From the NCBI GenBank assembly GCA_013289825.1, contig JABCZF010000001.1:310001-374000 (forward strand): a DNA stretch of 64,000 nucleotides, in the 5' to 3' direction. The notes beneath the pieces were generated by a model. It was not told the DNA's origin. It did not search any database and worked only from the letters and a program-made list of their open reading frames with translations. Shown here in pieces: positions 8,839-18,171 of the stretch (position 1 is the first letter of the stretch; every line of letters begins with the position of its first letter). The translations under genes were made by a program, and so were the position numbers. This DNA comes from Acidobacteriota bacterium (GTDB lineage Bacteria; Acidobacteriota; Terriglobia; Acidiferrales; UBA7541).

Positions 8839-9927
8839 ATGGGCCGCACCCCGCCTTCCGCGCGCAAATTCAGTTCGGTCCTACGGACTCTCTTCGCCAA
8901 AACACTCGGTGCAATCCTCATCACACTTTTCAGCGCCGGTTCGGCAATCTCTGCCCATGCCGCCGATGATGAAAAGCCGTTACGCGTTTATTTCATCGAC
9001 GTCGAGGGCGGCCAGGCCACGCTCTTCGTTACTCCCGACGGCCCATCCCTCCTTATTGATACCGGCTGGCCGGACAATGACGGGCGCGATGCCGACCGCA
9101 TCGTTGCCGTCGGCAAAAAAGCCGGCCTCGCCAGAATAAATTACGTCCTGATCACTCACTATCACTCCGACCACGTCGGCGGCCTTCCCCAGCTGGTGGC
9201 GCGCATTCCTGTCGACACCTTCATCGATCACGGGGACAATCGCGAAACTGGCGTCGCATCCACACTTCAGAATTGGACGGCCTATCAGGAATTGCTCGCC
9301 ACCCAAAAATTCAGGCACATCACGGCAAAACCGGGAGACATCCTACCCGTTCTGCATGCAACGGTCGTCAGTTCGGATGGTGCTTTGATCCAAAGTCCCC
9401 TGCCCGGCGCAGGCGACCCCAATCCCGCTTGCAAAGAATCCCAAACGCAACCCCTCGACCAGACTGAAAATGCGCGGTCACTAGGCATTTTCATCACCTT
9501 CGGCAATCTGAATATCTTGGATCTGGGCGATCTCACCTGGGACAAGGAAATGCAATTGATGTGTCCAGCGAACAAATTGGGCAAGGTCGATATCTACATC
9601 GTCTCTCACCACGGCTCGCCACAGAGCGGGAGCCCCGCGCTCGTTCATGGGGTCGAGCCGCGTGTCGCCATTATGGACAATGGCGCCAAGAAAGGCGGCT
9701 CATCCTCAGCCTGGGAAATCATCAAGCACTCTCCCCATCTCGAAGATATTTGGCAGCTGCATTTTTCCATCGAGGGCGGTAAAGATCACAACGCGGCTGA
9801 CGAATACATCGCCAATCCCGATGGTCCCGACGCCGCCAACTATCTCCAACTCAAAGGCAATTCCGACGGCTCCTTTACCATCTTCAATTCCCGCACCCAG
9901 AAAACAAAACACTACTCCACTCGCTGA
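8839..9927 (+). CDS. Exported metallo-beta-lactamase-fold hydrolase
   Basis: 362 residues from ATG 8839, with GAGGAG about nine bases upstream. Residues 1-42 are a signal peptide ending AHAA. The metallo-beta-lactamase fold is shown by LLIDTG (Asp74 region), the metal-binding signature HYHSDH (His107, His109, Asp111, His112) and SHHGSPQSGSP further on. The last pattern is characteristic of the ComEC/Rec2-type subgroup of the fold. The protein is probably periplasmic or secreted and hydrolytic, with unknown substrate. Unlike ComEC it has no membrane channel domain. It stands alone between two gaps. Confidence 0.88.
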   Translation: MGRTPPSARKFSSVLRTLFAKTLGAILITLFSAGSAISAHAADDEKPLRVYFIDVEGGQATLFVTPDGPSLLIDTGWPDNDGRDADRIVAVGKKAGLARINYVLITHYHSDHVGGLPQLVARIPVDTFIDHGDNRETGVASTLQNWTAYQELLATQKFRHITAKPGDILPVLHATVVSSDGALIQSPLPGAGDPNPACKESQTQPLDQTENARSLGIFITFGNLNILDLGDLTWDKEMQLMCPANKLGKVDIYIVSHHGSPQSGSPALVHGVEPRVAIMDNGAKKGGSSSAWEIIKHSPHLEDIWQLHFSIEGGKDHNAADEYIANPDGPDAANYLQLKGNSDGSFTIFNSRTQKTKHYSTR

Positions 9928-10115
9928 ATCGCCGCCGGCTTCGTGGAAGACGAGCTTTCAAGGTACGGAGAACGTTACGGAATTTTCTGCTTCGCCCCTC
10001 CCGCTGGTCCCTGCAGCGCTTAGATACACTCCTAGAACTCTTCAACTGTAACCGTGTGACCGATTTCTTGAGCGGATCCAGTGACCGTCCGTTCGGGAGA
10101 GCCGATTTCTTCGCC

Positions 10116-10604
10116 TTAACCTCGCGGACGCCCGTGCGGAGTCTTGGATCGCTGCGCCTTGCCGCGCTCAGTCAGCCGATAGCTCTTGGGGCGTGTCATG
10201 TTCTTGATGAAGCTGGCGCGCCGGAAGCGCTTTGCGGACCAATCCTCATCAATCGCCACCATCCGGACTGGCTCAAAACCTTCCTGGCCAAGCACATTCC
10301 AGCCGTTGTCTCTGTCGATCTGCGACTTGTATCTCTTCGAGGTCCCTTTGGGATAGGCGAACCAGACGATGGCGTCGCCTTCCGCCTTAAGGGCGATTTG
10401 GGGTGCCAGGGCATCGATCTGTTCTGGGGTCGACACGAACGCCAGGGAAAACGTTACCTGTTTCGCTTTCTTCAGATCGCGAATGACTTCGACACCTACC
10501 AGTGCAGCGAGTTCGCTTTCGAAACTGCTCGGTGAGTCGAGGACCACAATCTGTTTGTGGTCTTTAAGATTCAGCTTTGCGAATACCGTTGCCATATTTG
10601 ACAT
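10116..10604 (-). CDS. DUF3052-like protein of unknown function
   Basis: 162 residues, cytoplasmic. The pattern LKDHKQIVVLDSPSSFESEL, then FVSTPEQIDAL, IVWFAYPKGTSK and VRMVAIDEDWSAKRFRR matches what is known of DUF3052-type proteins, which have a methyltransferase-like Rossmann layout without a proven activity. The C-terminus is basic (LTERGKAQRSKTPHGRPRG). Two ATG codons are possible (10604 and 10595); both have an upstream GGAG. The gene begins immediately beside a remnant of a CRTAC1-like gene in another frame, so it may sit at a rearrangement junction. Confidence 0.7.
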   Translation of the reverse strand: MSNMATVFAKLNLKDHKQIVVLDSPSSFESELAALVGVEVIRDLKKAKQVTFSLAFVSTPEQIDALAPQIALKAEGDAIVWFAYPKGTSKRYKSQIDRDNGWNVLGQEGFEPVRMVAIDEDWSAKRFRRASFIKNMTRPKSYRLTERGKAQRSKTPHGRPRG

Positions 10605-10608
10605 CCTC

Positions 10609-10790
10609 CACTCCGAACGCCATGAAAATGTTGAAAATGGATTCCTGCCTTTTCGGTGACATCCCTGAATCGCACTCCTCGATAGTCTCTCGGCGCCTTA
10701 CGCGCCGCTGCTCTCTGCGTGCCGAACGGATTGGTGCGGCCAAGAAACAGAAGCAATGCCAGAGCGCCGCAACTAAATATTCCAACGCTA
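10609..10790 (-). pseudogene. N-terminal remnant of a CRTAC1/ASPIC-UnbV FG-GAP protein
   Basis: In one minus-strand frame the text reads a hydrophobic leader (GALALLLFLGRTNPFG) and then YRGVRFRDVTEKAGIHFQHF followed by HGVRS. The phrase FRDVTEKAGIHFQHFHG is the usual opening of bacterial CRTAC1-like/ASPIC-UnbV repeat proteins, which normally continue for 500 or more residues of FG-GAP propeller. Here homology stops at HGVRS and the frame ends a few codons later, just before the DUF3052-like start. No start codon with ribosome site was found. It is a fragment, not a gene. Confidence 0.55.
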
Positions 10791-10996
10791 CCTCTGAACG
10801 ATGAATTCGGGTATTTTCCGTTTCTTGGTTGACTGGAACGCGGTGAAACGAAAAACGTAGCGACGCTTCTGCCTTTCGGAGATGACCCTGTCCCGGCGAG
10901 GAATGCGCTGGGCCGCTCGCGGTCTGCTTTGCTCGATTTTGATTCTGTGCCCGTTCCTAAACGTGGACTCGAAGGTTGTAAGCGTCTGGCCCTCCT

Positions 10997-13900
10997 TTAT
11001 TCCTTTGCTGCCACCACGGCCACGGCGGCCGCCACGCCGACAAGCACAAGAACGATTCCCAGAACGACGCGCCAATCCACGCCCAATTCCAGGGTGCGGA
11101 CGGCGACGTGTTTATCGGCCATCACCACGACGTTCGCGTCGGTTTCCGCCGACGTGTACGGATCGGTGTCGGTGGTGATCACGGCAGCCGCCGCGACCTT
11201 ATCGGGCGAGAAGCCGATGGAATTGAAATTGACGTTGAATTGCACAACCTGCGGCGTGCGCAAGTCGAGCGAGCCGGGAAGCGTGCGATACGGATTGGTC
11301 GGGTCGGCAAAATGCCACCCGGCGCTCAGCCACGCGGTGGTGTCGCCATTTTGAAGCCGCTTGGCGAAATCGGCGGGAAGGGCCGGCAACGGGACCGAAC
11401 CGTCGGCCAGCAGCAGCAGCACACGGACCTGAGAGCCATCGACGCGCGTCTTTCCGCGGTTGTGCACTTCGACGAAAATCTGATTGGTCCCGAACGTGTC
11501 GTAGGTGTTGAGATCGGTTTCGAAGTCGCGCAGCGAGGCAAAGCCCACGAAATCGGGAGTCGTATCCAGCGTGCTGCGCGAGCTGCGGAGAACCTTGATG
11601 TCGGGACTGGCGAGCTGGGTGAGGTTGCTGCCCTGAGTGGTCGGATCGGCGACGCCGTTCAGCCAGGCCGGCCGCGGGACACGGCCCGAATCGGCAGGGT
11701 TGGCGCGTAAATAGAGATCCGGATCGGGCACATTGGCGACGTCGAGGGGAATTTCCCAGATTCCGAGCCCGTGCGTCGCGGCGCGCAAAACTCGCGTTCG
11801 CGGATGAACGGAGACGTTGGTCACGGCACATTCGGGCAGATTGTTGCTGAACACGATCCACGGCGCCCAGGCGGCGGCTCCGGTTTTGACTCCCTTGAAT
11901 ACGCCGACATCGGTTGCGAGGTAGAGCTGCTCGGTATGCGCCGGATCGACGGCGAGCGAGTGGCACGGGACGTCCAGCGTGGCCTGGGGAAGGCCGGCGC
12001 TCACCCACGTGTTGGGACCTGGATCGAAATACCAGACGTGATCGACATTGCCGCCTCCGAGAGTGACGTAGATGGTGCCCGCGGCAGGGTTCTCTACGAC
12101 GATCGAGGTGATGAAGCGGCCGGCGGGAAGGCCGGTGACGGGCAAAGCTACGGGCGGGTTGGGCGTCCAACTGCCGCCCGCCTGATCGAGTCGATACACG
12201 GAAGAGCGAGTTGCGACGTAGACGCGAGTGGGGGAGGCCCATGCGATTGCGGTCACTTTTCCGTCCAGCGCGTCGCTGGTGAGATTTGTTCCGCCGCCGG
12301 CATAGGGATTGGTGTTCGTGGGGATAGTGACCCAACTATCGCCCCAATCTTGGGTGATCCACAGGCGGTTGGTGCCGAAAGCCGCGAGCGCATGGGTCGC
12401 ATCCACGGCGACCGCCGCGATGGGAGCGTAGAATTCGGTTGAGCCTGAAGATTCGGTCTGCGCGGCGGTTTTTTGCGCGTCGCTGGCACCCGATCCGATG
12501 GGCGGGAATTTTTTCGAATCCTGAAGATCGTTCCAATCGCCGCTGTTGCCGCCATCGGTGGCGGTAAACAAATCCGCCTTATTGTACTGCCGCATCAGCC
12601 GATAGCCGTTGGTCGGATCGTAAGTGCATCCGCCGCCATCGCCTTCAGGATCTTCAAAGCAGACTTCGTCGCCGCGGAAGCGGACCGAGCCCTGGTCCTG
12701 CGCGCCGGCGAACAGCACCGCATCGGTGTCCGGATGCGTGGCCATATAAGTGATCTGGGTAATCGCCAGCCCGGTATTTCGCGGCTGAAAACTTCCCTTA
12801 GCGCCGCTCTGTGTGGATCGAAACGCGCCGCCGTCGCATCCGACCCAGACGTTGGTGGCGTCGTGAGTTCCGTCGGCGTTGGTGGCGAAAGCGATCGCGT
12901 GACCGTCGGCATGAACGCCCTGGCCGATCCACGTGGCGTCGTTCTGGACGTGGCTGGAATCCTTATTGGTGCCGGACACGGTCATGTCATTCGCCGCGTT
13001 AAATGGGAACTTGGGCGGCGATCCGGTGATGGTCCCTTTAAAGAAAGAGAGATTCCAGTCATCGGATTCGACGGTATCGCCGGCCATATAGACCGTGTTC
13101 GGGTTGGACGGATCCACGGCGAGCGCGATGTCGTAGTAGCCCTGGCCGCCGAAGAACAGAGCGTTGGGGACGCCCGTGACCGGCAGGAAATTTCCGGTCG
13201 GAGGGGCGTCGAGGCGGAACAGCTTGGTGCCCTGATTGAGCGCGTAAACGATGGGCGCGGTGGCGCCTGACGCGGGCACGTCGCTCGAGGCGAGCACAGC
13301 GCGACCGCTGGGCGTGAAGCCGGCGACGGCGGAGAAGGCTGCGCCTAAATTCGTGGTGCGGAAAACGCTTCCGTTCCAGACGACCGCGAAATAAACCTTA
13401 TTCGCGCCGCGGCCCGCGATCAGAACATCGCACACGCTGGTGGCGCCGGGAATGCCGGACGTGATTGCGGTCCAGGTGTCGAAGGGAGCCGCAGCGGGGC
13501 GCTGGAACAATCCCGCGCCGGTGGCGGCCAGAACGATTTCAGGATGGTCGGGATCGATGGCGATGCGAAAAATCCCGTGGCCCGCGAGATTCGTGGCCTC
13601 GAGCGTCCACACCGGCGCCGTTCCACCGCTGGGTGAGGACTTGATCCCGACACCGAAGTAGCTGTCGCCCTGGTTGGGAGCGGAGGGTGTGGGCAGATCG
13701 CTTTGCTGCTGGGGCTCGCCGGTTCCAACGAAGATCCGATCGCCCGCCGCGCTGCCGCCGAATTGCACCGCGATTGCGCCGGTGGCCAGCGAATCGGCTT
13801 CCATGTGGGCGAGCTTGGCGGGCTGGCCGGTCAACGCGTACTCGTCGATAGGAGTCCAGGTGGAGCCGGAATCCTCCGAATACCAGGTGCCGCCGTTGGC

Positions 13901-14251
13901 TGCGCCGACGTAAACGCGATTTCCACCGGGACCGACCGCGAGCGAGGTGATGCGTCCGCTGACGACGGGGTGGCCGGCAGCTTGGCCGTGCGCGACGGCA
14001 GAAGGACCGAGCGGCGTCCAGTAGGGATCGACAGCAGGACCGGCGATGCGCGGGCTAAATTCGCGGACGCGAGCCTCGGCCTGCTGGCTCTCCATCGCGC
14101 GCTTCTGTCGCGAACCGCGAGCGATCGCATCGAGCGCGACAGATCCATCTGGGAGGCGGCGCCGATCCCAGAACCAGTCGTGCCGATTGGTGTGGCGGTC
14201 GCCGGTATCGCCGCTTTCGCGTTTCCCTCTGCGAGCGGAGTCGTCTGGCAT
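10997..14251 (-). CDS. Large beta-propeller (BNR/Asp-box) protein with C-terminal anchor
   Basis: 1084 residues; last gene of the six-gene operon, starting 11 bases after the preceding stop, with GGAG six bases upstream of its ATG. After a charged N-terminal 70 residues comes a long repeat region of sortilin/BNR type. It has Asp-box sequences such as YSEDSGSTWTPI (about 125-136) and ITQDWGDSWVTIP, and blade phrases such as NRVYVGAANGG, IVLAATGAGLFQRP and RVYVATRSSVYRL. The last ~25 residues are one membrane segment (WRVVLGIVLVLVGVAAAVAV) ending AAKE. There is no N-terminal signal peptide, so it may be a tail-anchored protein. Function is unknown; propellers of this type bind proteins or sugars. 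It probably acts with the other operon products at the membrane. Confidence 0.85.
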   Translation of the reverse strand: MPDDSARRGKRESGDTGDRHTNRHDWFWDRRRLPDGSVALDAIARGSRQKRAMESQQAEARVREFSPRIAGPAVDPYWTPLGPSAVAHGQAAGHPVVSGRITSLAVGPGGNRVYVGAANGGTWYSEDSGSTWTPIDEYALTGQPAKLAHMEADSLATGAIAVQFGGSAAGDRIFVGTGEPQQQSDLPTPSAPNQGDSYFGVGIKSSPSGGTAPVWTLEATNLAGHGIFRIAIDPDHPEIVLAATGAGLFQRPAAAPFDTWTAITSGIPGATSVCDVLIAGRGANKVYFAVVWNGSVFRTTNLGAAFSAVAGFTPSGRAVLASSDVPASGATAPIVYALNQGTKLFRLDAPPTGNFLPVTGVPNALFFGGQGYYDIALAVDPSNPNTVYMAGDTVESDDWNLSFFKGTITGSPPKFPFNAANDMTVSGTNKDSSHVQNDATWIGQGVHADGHAIAFATNADGTHDATNVWVGCDGGAFRSTQSGAKGSFQPRNTGLAITQITYMATHPDTDAVLFAGAQDQGSVRFRGDEVCFEDPEGDGGGCTYDPTNGYRLMRQYNKADLFTATDGGNSGDWNDLQDSKKFPPIGSGASDAQKTAAQTESSGSTEFYAPIAAVAVDATHALAAFGTNRLWITQDWGDSWVTIPTNTNPYAGGGTNLTSDALDGKVTAIAWASPTRVYVATRSSVYRLDQAGGSWTPNPPVALPVTGLPAGRFITSIVVENPAAGTIYVTLGGGNVDHVWYFDPGPNTWVSAGLPQATLDVPCHSLAVDPAHTEQLYLATDVGVFKGVKTGAAAWAPWIVFSNNLPECAVTNVSVHPRTRVLRAATHGLGIWEIPLDVANVPDPDLYLRANPADSGRVPRPAWLNGVADPTTQGSNLTQLASPDIKVLRSSRSTLDTTPDFVGFASLRDFETDLNTYDTFGTNQIFVEVHNRGKTRVDGSQVRVLLLLADGSVPLPALPADFAKRLQNGDTTAWLSAGWHFADPTNPYRTLPGSLDLRTPQVVQFNVNFNSIGFSPDKVAAAAVITTDTDPYTSAETDANVVVMADKHVAVRTLELGVDWRVVLGIVLVLVGVAAAVAVVAAKE

Positions 14252-14262
14252 GATTCACTCCA

Positions 14263-17200
14263 TTAACTGGAACTGGCCGGGGGCGGGCCGAGCTTGAGCC
14301 AGCCCTCGGTTCCCACCGCGGGATCGGGCGGGATGATCGCATCGCCGGTCGAGTTGATGACCGGATCTTCGGTCCATTTCGCAACGTCGGCACGGTGATC
14401 CCAGCTCCACGTGCCTTTGATTTCGCTCGCGACCGGCATGCGGACGCGCTTGGGATCCACGAGCAGCGGCCCAAACCGGAAGGTGGGCGAGATTTGCGCC
14501 AACGCGGCGGCGATCCATTCACGCCTCATACCGATTTCCTTTCGAGGAAGCAATGCGGAGGTGGCGTGCACCACGCACTGCGGTTCGACCATCAGCGTGA
14601 GCAAGTAATCCTGGTTGGGAGCGATCCACAACACGCCCGAGGTGTCGACATAAGGATGATTCACCGGTGAATTCCCCTGGACGACATTCGCGCCGAGATC
14701 GTCCGAGAATTGCTGATAGAAATCCGGCACCAGATTGATCTGCTGCAAGAATCCGCGGTTGGGACCGACCTCTCGCGCGAATCCGGCCGCGGCGGCCTCG
14801 ACGCAATAGAGCCGGGTGTAGTCGTCATTGACAAAATAGCCGAGCAAGCCATCCTGCCAGTGCGTCAACGCGCCCAGGCGCACCGGAAATCGCGCGGTGT
14901 TAATGGCATCGGGCGTGACGGGCTCCTTGACTTCCAGATGCAGGCGGGCTCGCATCACGGCGACGGGATGACCGACCAGGAAGGAGAGATGTTCGTCGCC
15001 GGTGTGGCCAAACGGATCGACCGACCAGAGGGTCGAATCGAGGATGCGCAGCAGTGCGCTCAAGGCGTCTTCGCGAGCGCCGGGAACCAGGGCATCGGAG
15101 AGCCCCCACTGGATCACTCCCTGAGCGATGCCTGAAAGCTCGGGATTCGGAATCGCGCGCGCCGGGTCCGTACCCACGGTCGCGGGAGTTCCCGGCGCGT
15201 CCTCCCATACGATTCCGGCCTGTGGATCGGGGCGCACCTCACCCAGGCTGGCGCCCTGGTCGTCGAAGAATTCGAGCGCGCCGTCGAGATGATTGGGCAG
15301 CACGTAGCCGCAGACCGGGCTGGTGGTGGCGGTGGCGTCCTGCGTGTCGTCGGTGGACTCGAGATAGCGGAACCAAAGACGCGCGGGCGAGGTGAATCGC
15401 GGCGGAAGAGCGGCGATGCCCGGAGTGTTGGGAACCGTTGCCGGACCAGTGGTGACGATCTGGGTGAGATCGACGTCTTTCTGATCGCTCGATCCGGCCA
15501 GATCGATGAATTGGCCGAAACCGTCGACCAGGCGCAAGCGGCGAATTTTCAGGAATCCCGCGCGAAGCGGAACGAACGGAGAGGGCAGGAGAGACCCGGG
15601 CGGTTGAGGAACGGTGACTCCATCGCCAGTCAGGCCGCCTCGCAAACGCGTATGAAAATTGTCCATCGCGCCGGCCAGGACGTCCATGTCGTCGAGCGCG
15701 GAAATGATGTCGTCGAGCGGCGAGCGATCGATTGCGCCGTTGGTGGGATTCGCCTGCAGCTTGACGGTCATGGCGTCCAGATGGTTCAGCATCGAGAACG
15801 CTAGTGGGGAGTAGGCCCGCTCCGGCCCGCGCACGGCCAATGGTCCGGTGCCGGCGCTGCTGGCGGCCTGCTGCAATGCGGTGCGAACCGCCTGTGCCGC
15901 CGTGCTCGCGGCGCCGGCGGTCAGATGAGCGCGGCCGAAGAGAACGGTCCCGTTCTGGCCGGGAACGGTTTGGCTGAGGTAATCGATCTCATCCAGCGAC
16001 CAGTCGCCCAGGCCGCCGGCCGAGGGCAGGTACTCGATCTCCCAATCCAGGTGAATGGGATTCCAGGGCCGCGCCGGGAGATTGATGGCCATCGGAGACG
16101 GAAGCGTGCCGGTGAAACCGCTGTGTGCGATCAGGGGCGCAGGATCGAAACGCGGATCGCGCGTCGCCCACCAGGCGGTCTGCTCCACCATGAATCGGTT
16201 GGCGACCGCGGTGGCCGCAGCTCCGGTTGCGCCGGTCGCCTGCGCGGCGTGCAGCGCCGTTCCAGGATCGGCGAGCACCACCTCGCGCAGGAGGTCCTCG
16301 CATTCGTAGGGCACGCTGCCGTTTTCGACGCCGCGTTCCAAAACATCGTCGCCGTTGATGGAGGGACGAATCGGCTGACCTGAAAACGCCGAGCAGGCGA
16401 GCTCGGTGAGGCAGAATCCGGTGAGACGGCAGATGAGTTTTCCGTCGGATGAATAGCGGCCGTCGGCGCCATGCTTGAAGGATCGCGCGGCGCCTTGCAC
16501 CAGAACGACTGGATCGGCGGGCTGGAAAAATCGTGGAAGCGCGCGCTGCACCTGAATCGTCTTGCCGGGCTGAACTGTGGGCGGTTGAGGCTGGGGAAAG
16601 ACGTCGCCGATCACGTCTCGGATGTTCCCCTTGATGATGGTCCCCTCGCGGACATGCGCCGGCGCCGAATGATGGATTGGCTCGGCGAGGCCGACACCAT
16701 TCGAGAGCACGTCGATCCCGGTGAATCCCTTGACGGGAATCACGGAGTGCTGCTGGTTGGCAAACACGCCGGGATCGGGGGTAACGGGAGTCGGTTTTGC
16801 GGGCGGCAGATCGGGCATGGGCGGCTGCTGGATGGTTTCGGTGGTGAATCCGCCATCGCGCGTCGCAAACGACGCCGAGTGCAGCAGCGAATCGACCTGG
16901 GCTTGTCCATCGGCCTTGTCCACTTCGCTCAACGCGCCCAGAAGATAGGCTTCGAGCATCTGGGCTTCCTGCGGCGAATTATTGACTCGTGCCACCAGCG
17001 CGCTGAGGGCTTCCGTGATGGTGTTGCCCACGGCGACATTGATCGAAGAAGCCGAAGGAGGCCCGCCGAACTCGCCGGCTGCGGCGCCCGGATTGTCCGA
17101 AGGCTGGCCGAGAATGCCGTTGGGAACGCCCGGCCACCCGATTCCCGGCCATCCGATGCCGACCACGGACCCGTGATAGAAGCTGCCTTGCGGCCACCAG

Positions 17201-18171
17201 GCTCCATTGCTCGTATAGGAACCTCCGACGGGATGGCCGGAGGCATCGAGCGACGCGGGCGTCGCGCCGACCATGGTTTGCGTGAGCCCCGGATTGAAGG
17301 CTCTTCGTACAGGCGCCGCAGCTGTGGAAGCAGCTTCGGCGACCACCGTATTCACCGCGATGCCCGAGTACTCGAGCGTCGCCAGACCGGCCAGGTTCGC
17401 GGCCTTGATCCGCTGGGCTGCACTCGCAACTGCTTCACTAAATTCGCCATCGTCGATGTGCCACATCAACCGGTTCATCGCGGCGTCGAAATCGGAGAGC
17501 GAATGGATGTTGGGATCGCCCAGCGGATCGTCGGAAGGATTGGAATACCAGCCGCAGACGATATAGGCGAGCGGGCCGCTTTGGATCCCGGACAGATCGT
17601 CGTAATACGCGAGCCGGTTGACCACGTTATCGTAATACGCCGCCCACGCGGGATCGCCATGGCCGAGCGCTGTGAGCGAGTTTTTCACCGGATCGGGAGA
17701 AGGACCGGTTTCGAGCCACTGGTCGAGCAGCGTCACCGTGGGGCTCGCGTCTCCGGAGCGGATCACCCAACCGGCGACGGCGCGGCGTGAGGCGATCTGG
17801 AGCGACGGCGAGAGGCGCAGCACCAGCCAGCGGTCCGGGATCACGGGGAAACGGCCGATCGCGCCGTCGCTGGTCCCGCTGGTGAGTGCGTCGGGGAGGG
17901 CCCAATGCAGATACGCTCCGGGCGGGCGGGACTTGGCGAGCTCGGTGAAGGGAGGTGGCAGCAGATCGCGGCGCTGCTGGATTCCGGCGTTCGGATCGGG
18001 CGTCGCCATCAGACAGTTCGCCCAGGTCTCGCCGTCCTGGCGAACCATCATGACGTCGAGCTGGATCGGCACCAGCACACGAGGCGTGCGCGGCAGGAAC
18101 TGGTTCCAGGTGGCCATGGTCCGCGGAGTGATGTTGTGCGCCGCCGCCAGCGCGAATGTGGAGTTGGTCAT
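14263..18171 (-). CDS. 1302-residue protein of unrecognised family, fifth gene of operon
   Basis: Start ATG 18171 overlaps the previous stop by four bases; the frame is open further upstream but that part shadows the preceding gene. No signal peptide or membrane helix is visible. Recognisable stretches are RTPRVLVPIQLDVMMVR and PPGAYLHWALPDALTSG near the N-terminus, RALPRFFQPADPVVLVQGAA in the middle, and many Trp/Pro-rich turns. This suggests a multi-domain beta-rich protein, but no catalytic motif was found. It is translated in the same operon as the giant protein, so it is likely part of the same assembly or pathway. Function unknown. Confidence 0.82.
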   Translation of the reverse strand: MTNSTFALAAAHNITPRTMATWNQFLPRTPRVLVPIQLDVMMVRQDGETWANCLMATPDPNAGIQQRRDLLPPPFTELAKSRPPGAYLHWALPDALTSGTSDGAIGRFPVIPDRWLVLRLSPSLQIASRRAVAGWVIRSGDASPTVTLLDQWLETGPSPDPVKNSLTALGHGDPAWAAYYDNVVNRLAYYDDLSGIQSGPLAYIVCGWYSNPSDDPLGDPNIHSLSDFDAAMNRLMWHIDDGEFSEAVASAAQRIKAANLAGLATLEYSGIAVNTVVAEAASTAAAPVRRAFNPGLTQTMVGATPASLDASGHPVGGSYTSNGAWWPQGSFYHGSVVGIGWPGIGWPGVPNGILGQPSDNPGAAAGEFGGPPSASSINVAVGNTITEALSALVARVNNSPQEAQMLEAYLLGALSEVDKADGQAQVDSLLHSASFATRDGGFTTETIQQPPMPDLPPAKPTPVTPDPGVFANQQHSVIPVKGFTGIDVLSNGVGLAEPIHHSAPAHVREGTIIKGNIRDVIGDVFPQPQPPTVQPGKTIQVQRALPRFFQPADPVVLVQGAARSFKHGADGRYSSDGKLICRLTGFCLTELACSAFSGQPIRPSINGDDVLERGVENGSVPYECEDLLREVVLADPGTALHAAQATGATGAAATAVANRFMVEQTAWWATRDPRFDPAPLIAHSGFTGTLPSPMAINLPARPWNPIHLDWEIEYLPSAGGLGDWSLDEIDYLSQTVPGQNGTVLFGRAHLTAGAASTAAQAVRTALQQAASSAGTGPLAVRGPERAYSPLAFSMLNHLDAMTVKLQANPTNGAIDRSPLDDIISALDDMDVLAGAMDNFHTRLRGGLTGDGVTVPQPPGSLLPSPFVPLRAGFLKIRRLRLVDGFGQFIDLAGSSDQKDVDLTQIVTTGPATVPNTPGIAALPPRFTSPARLWFRYLESTDDTQDATATTSPVCGYVLPNHLDGALEFFDDQGASLGEVRPDPQAGIVWEDAPGTPATVGTDPARAIPNPELSGIAQGVIQWGLSDALVPGAREDALSALLRILDSTLWSVDPFGHTGDEHLSFLVGHPVAVMRARLHLEVKEPVTPDAINTARFPVRLGALTHWQDGLLGYFVNDDYTRLYCVEAAAAGFAREVGPNRGFLQQINLVPDFYQQFSDDLGANVVQGNSPVNHPYVDTSGVLWIAPNQDYLLTLMVEPQCVVHATSALLPRKEIGMRREWIAAALAQISPTFRFGPLLVDPKRVRMPVASEIKGTWSWDHRADVAKWTEDPVINSTGDAIIPPDPAVGTEGWLKLGPPPASSS

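Noticed and set aside
11199..12335. Long Arg-rich frames inside the giant operon on both strands
   Set aside because: High G+C removes stops in all frames; these have no ribosome sites and biased composition.
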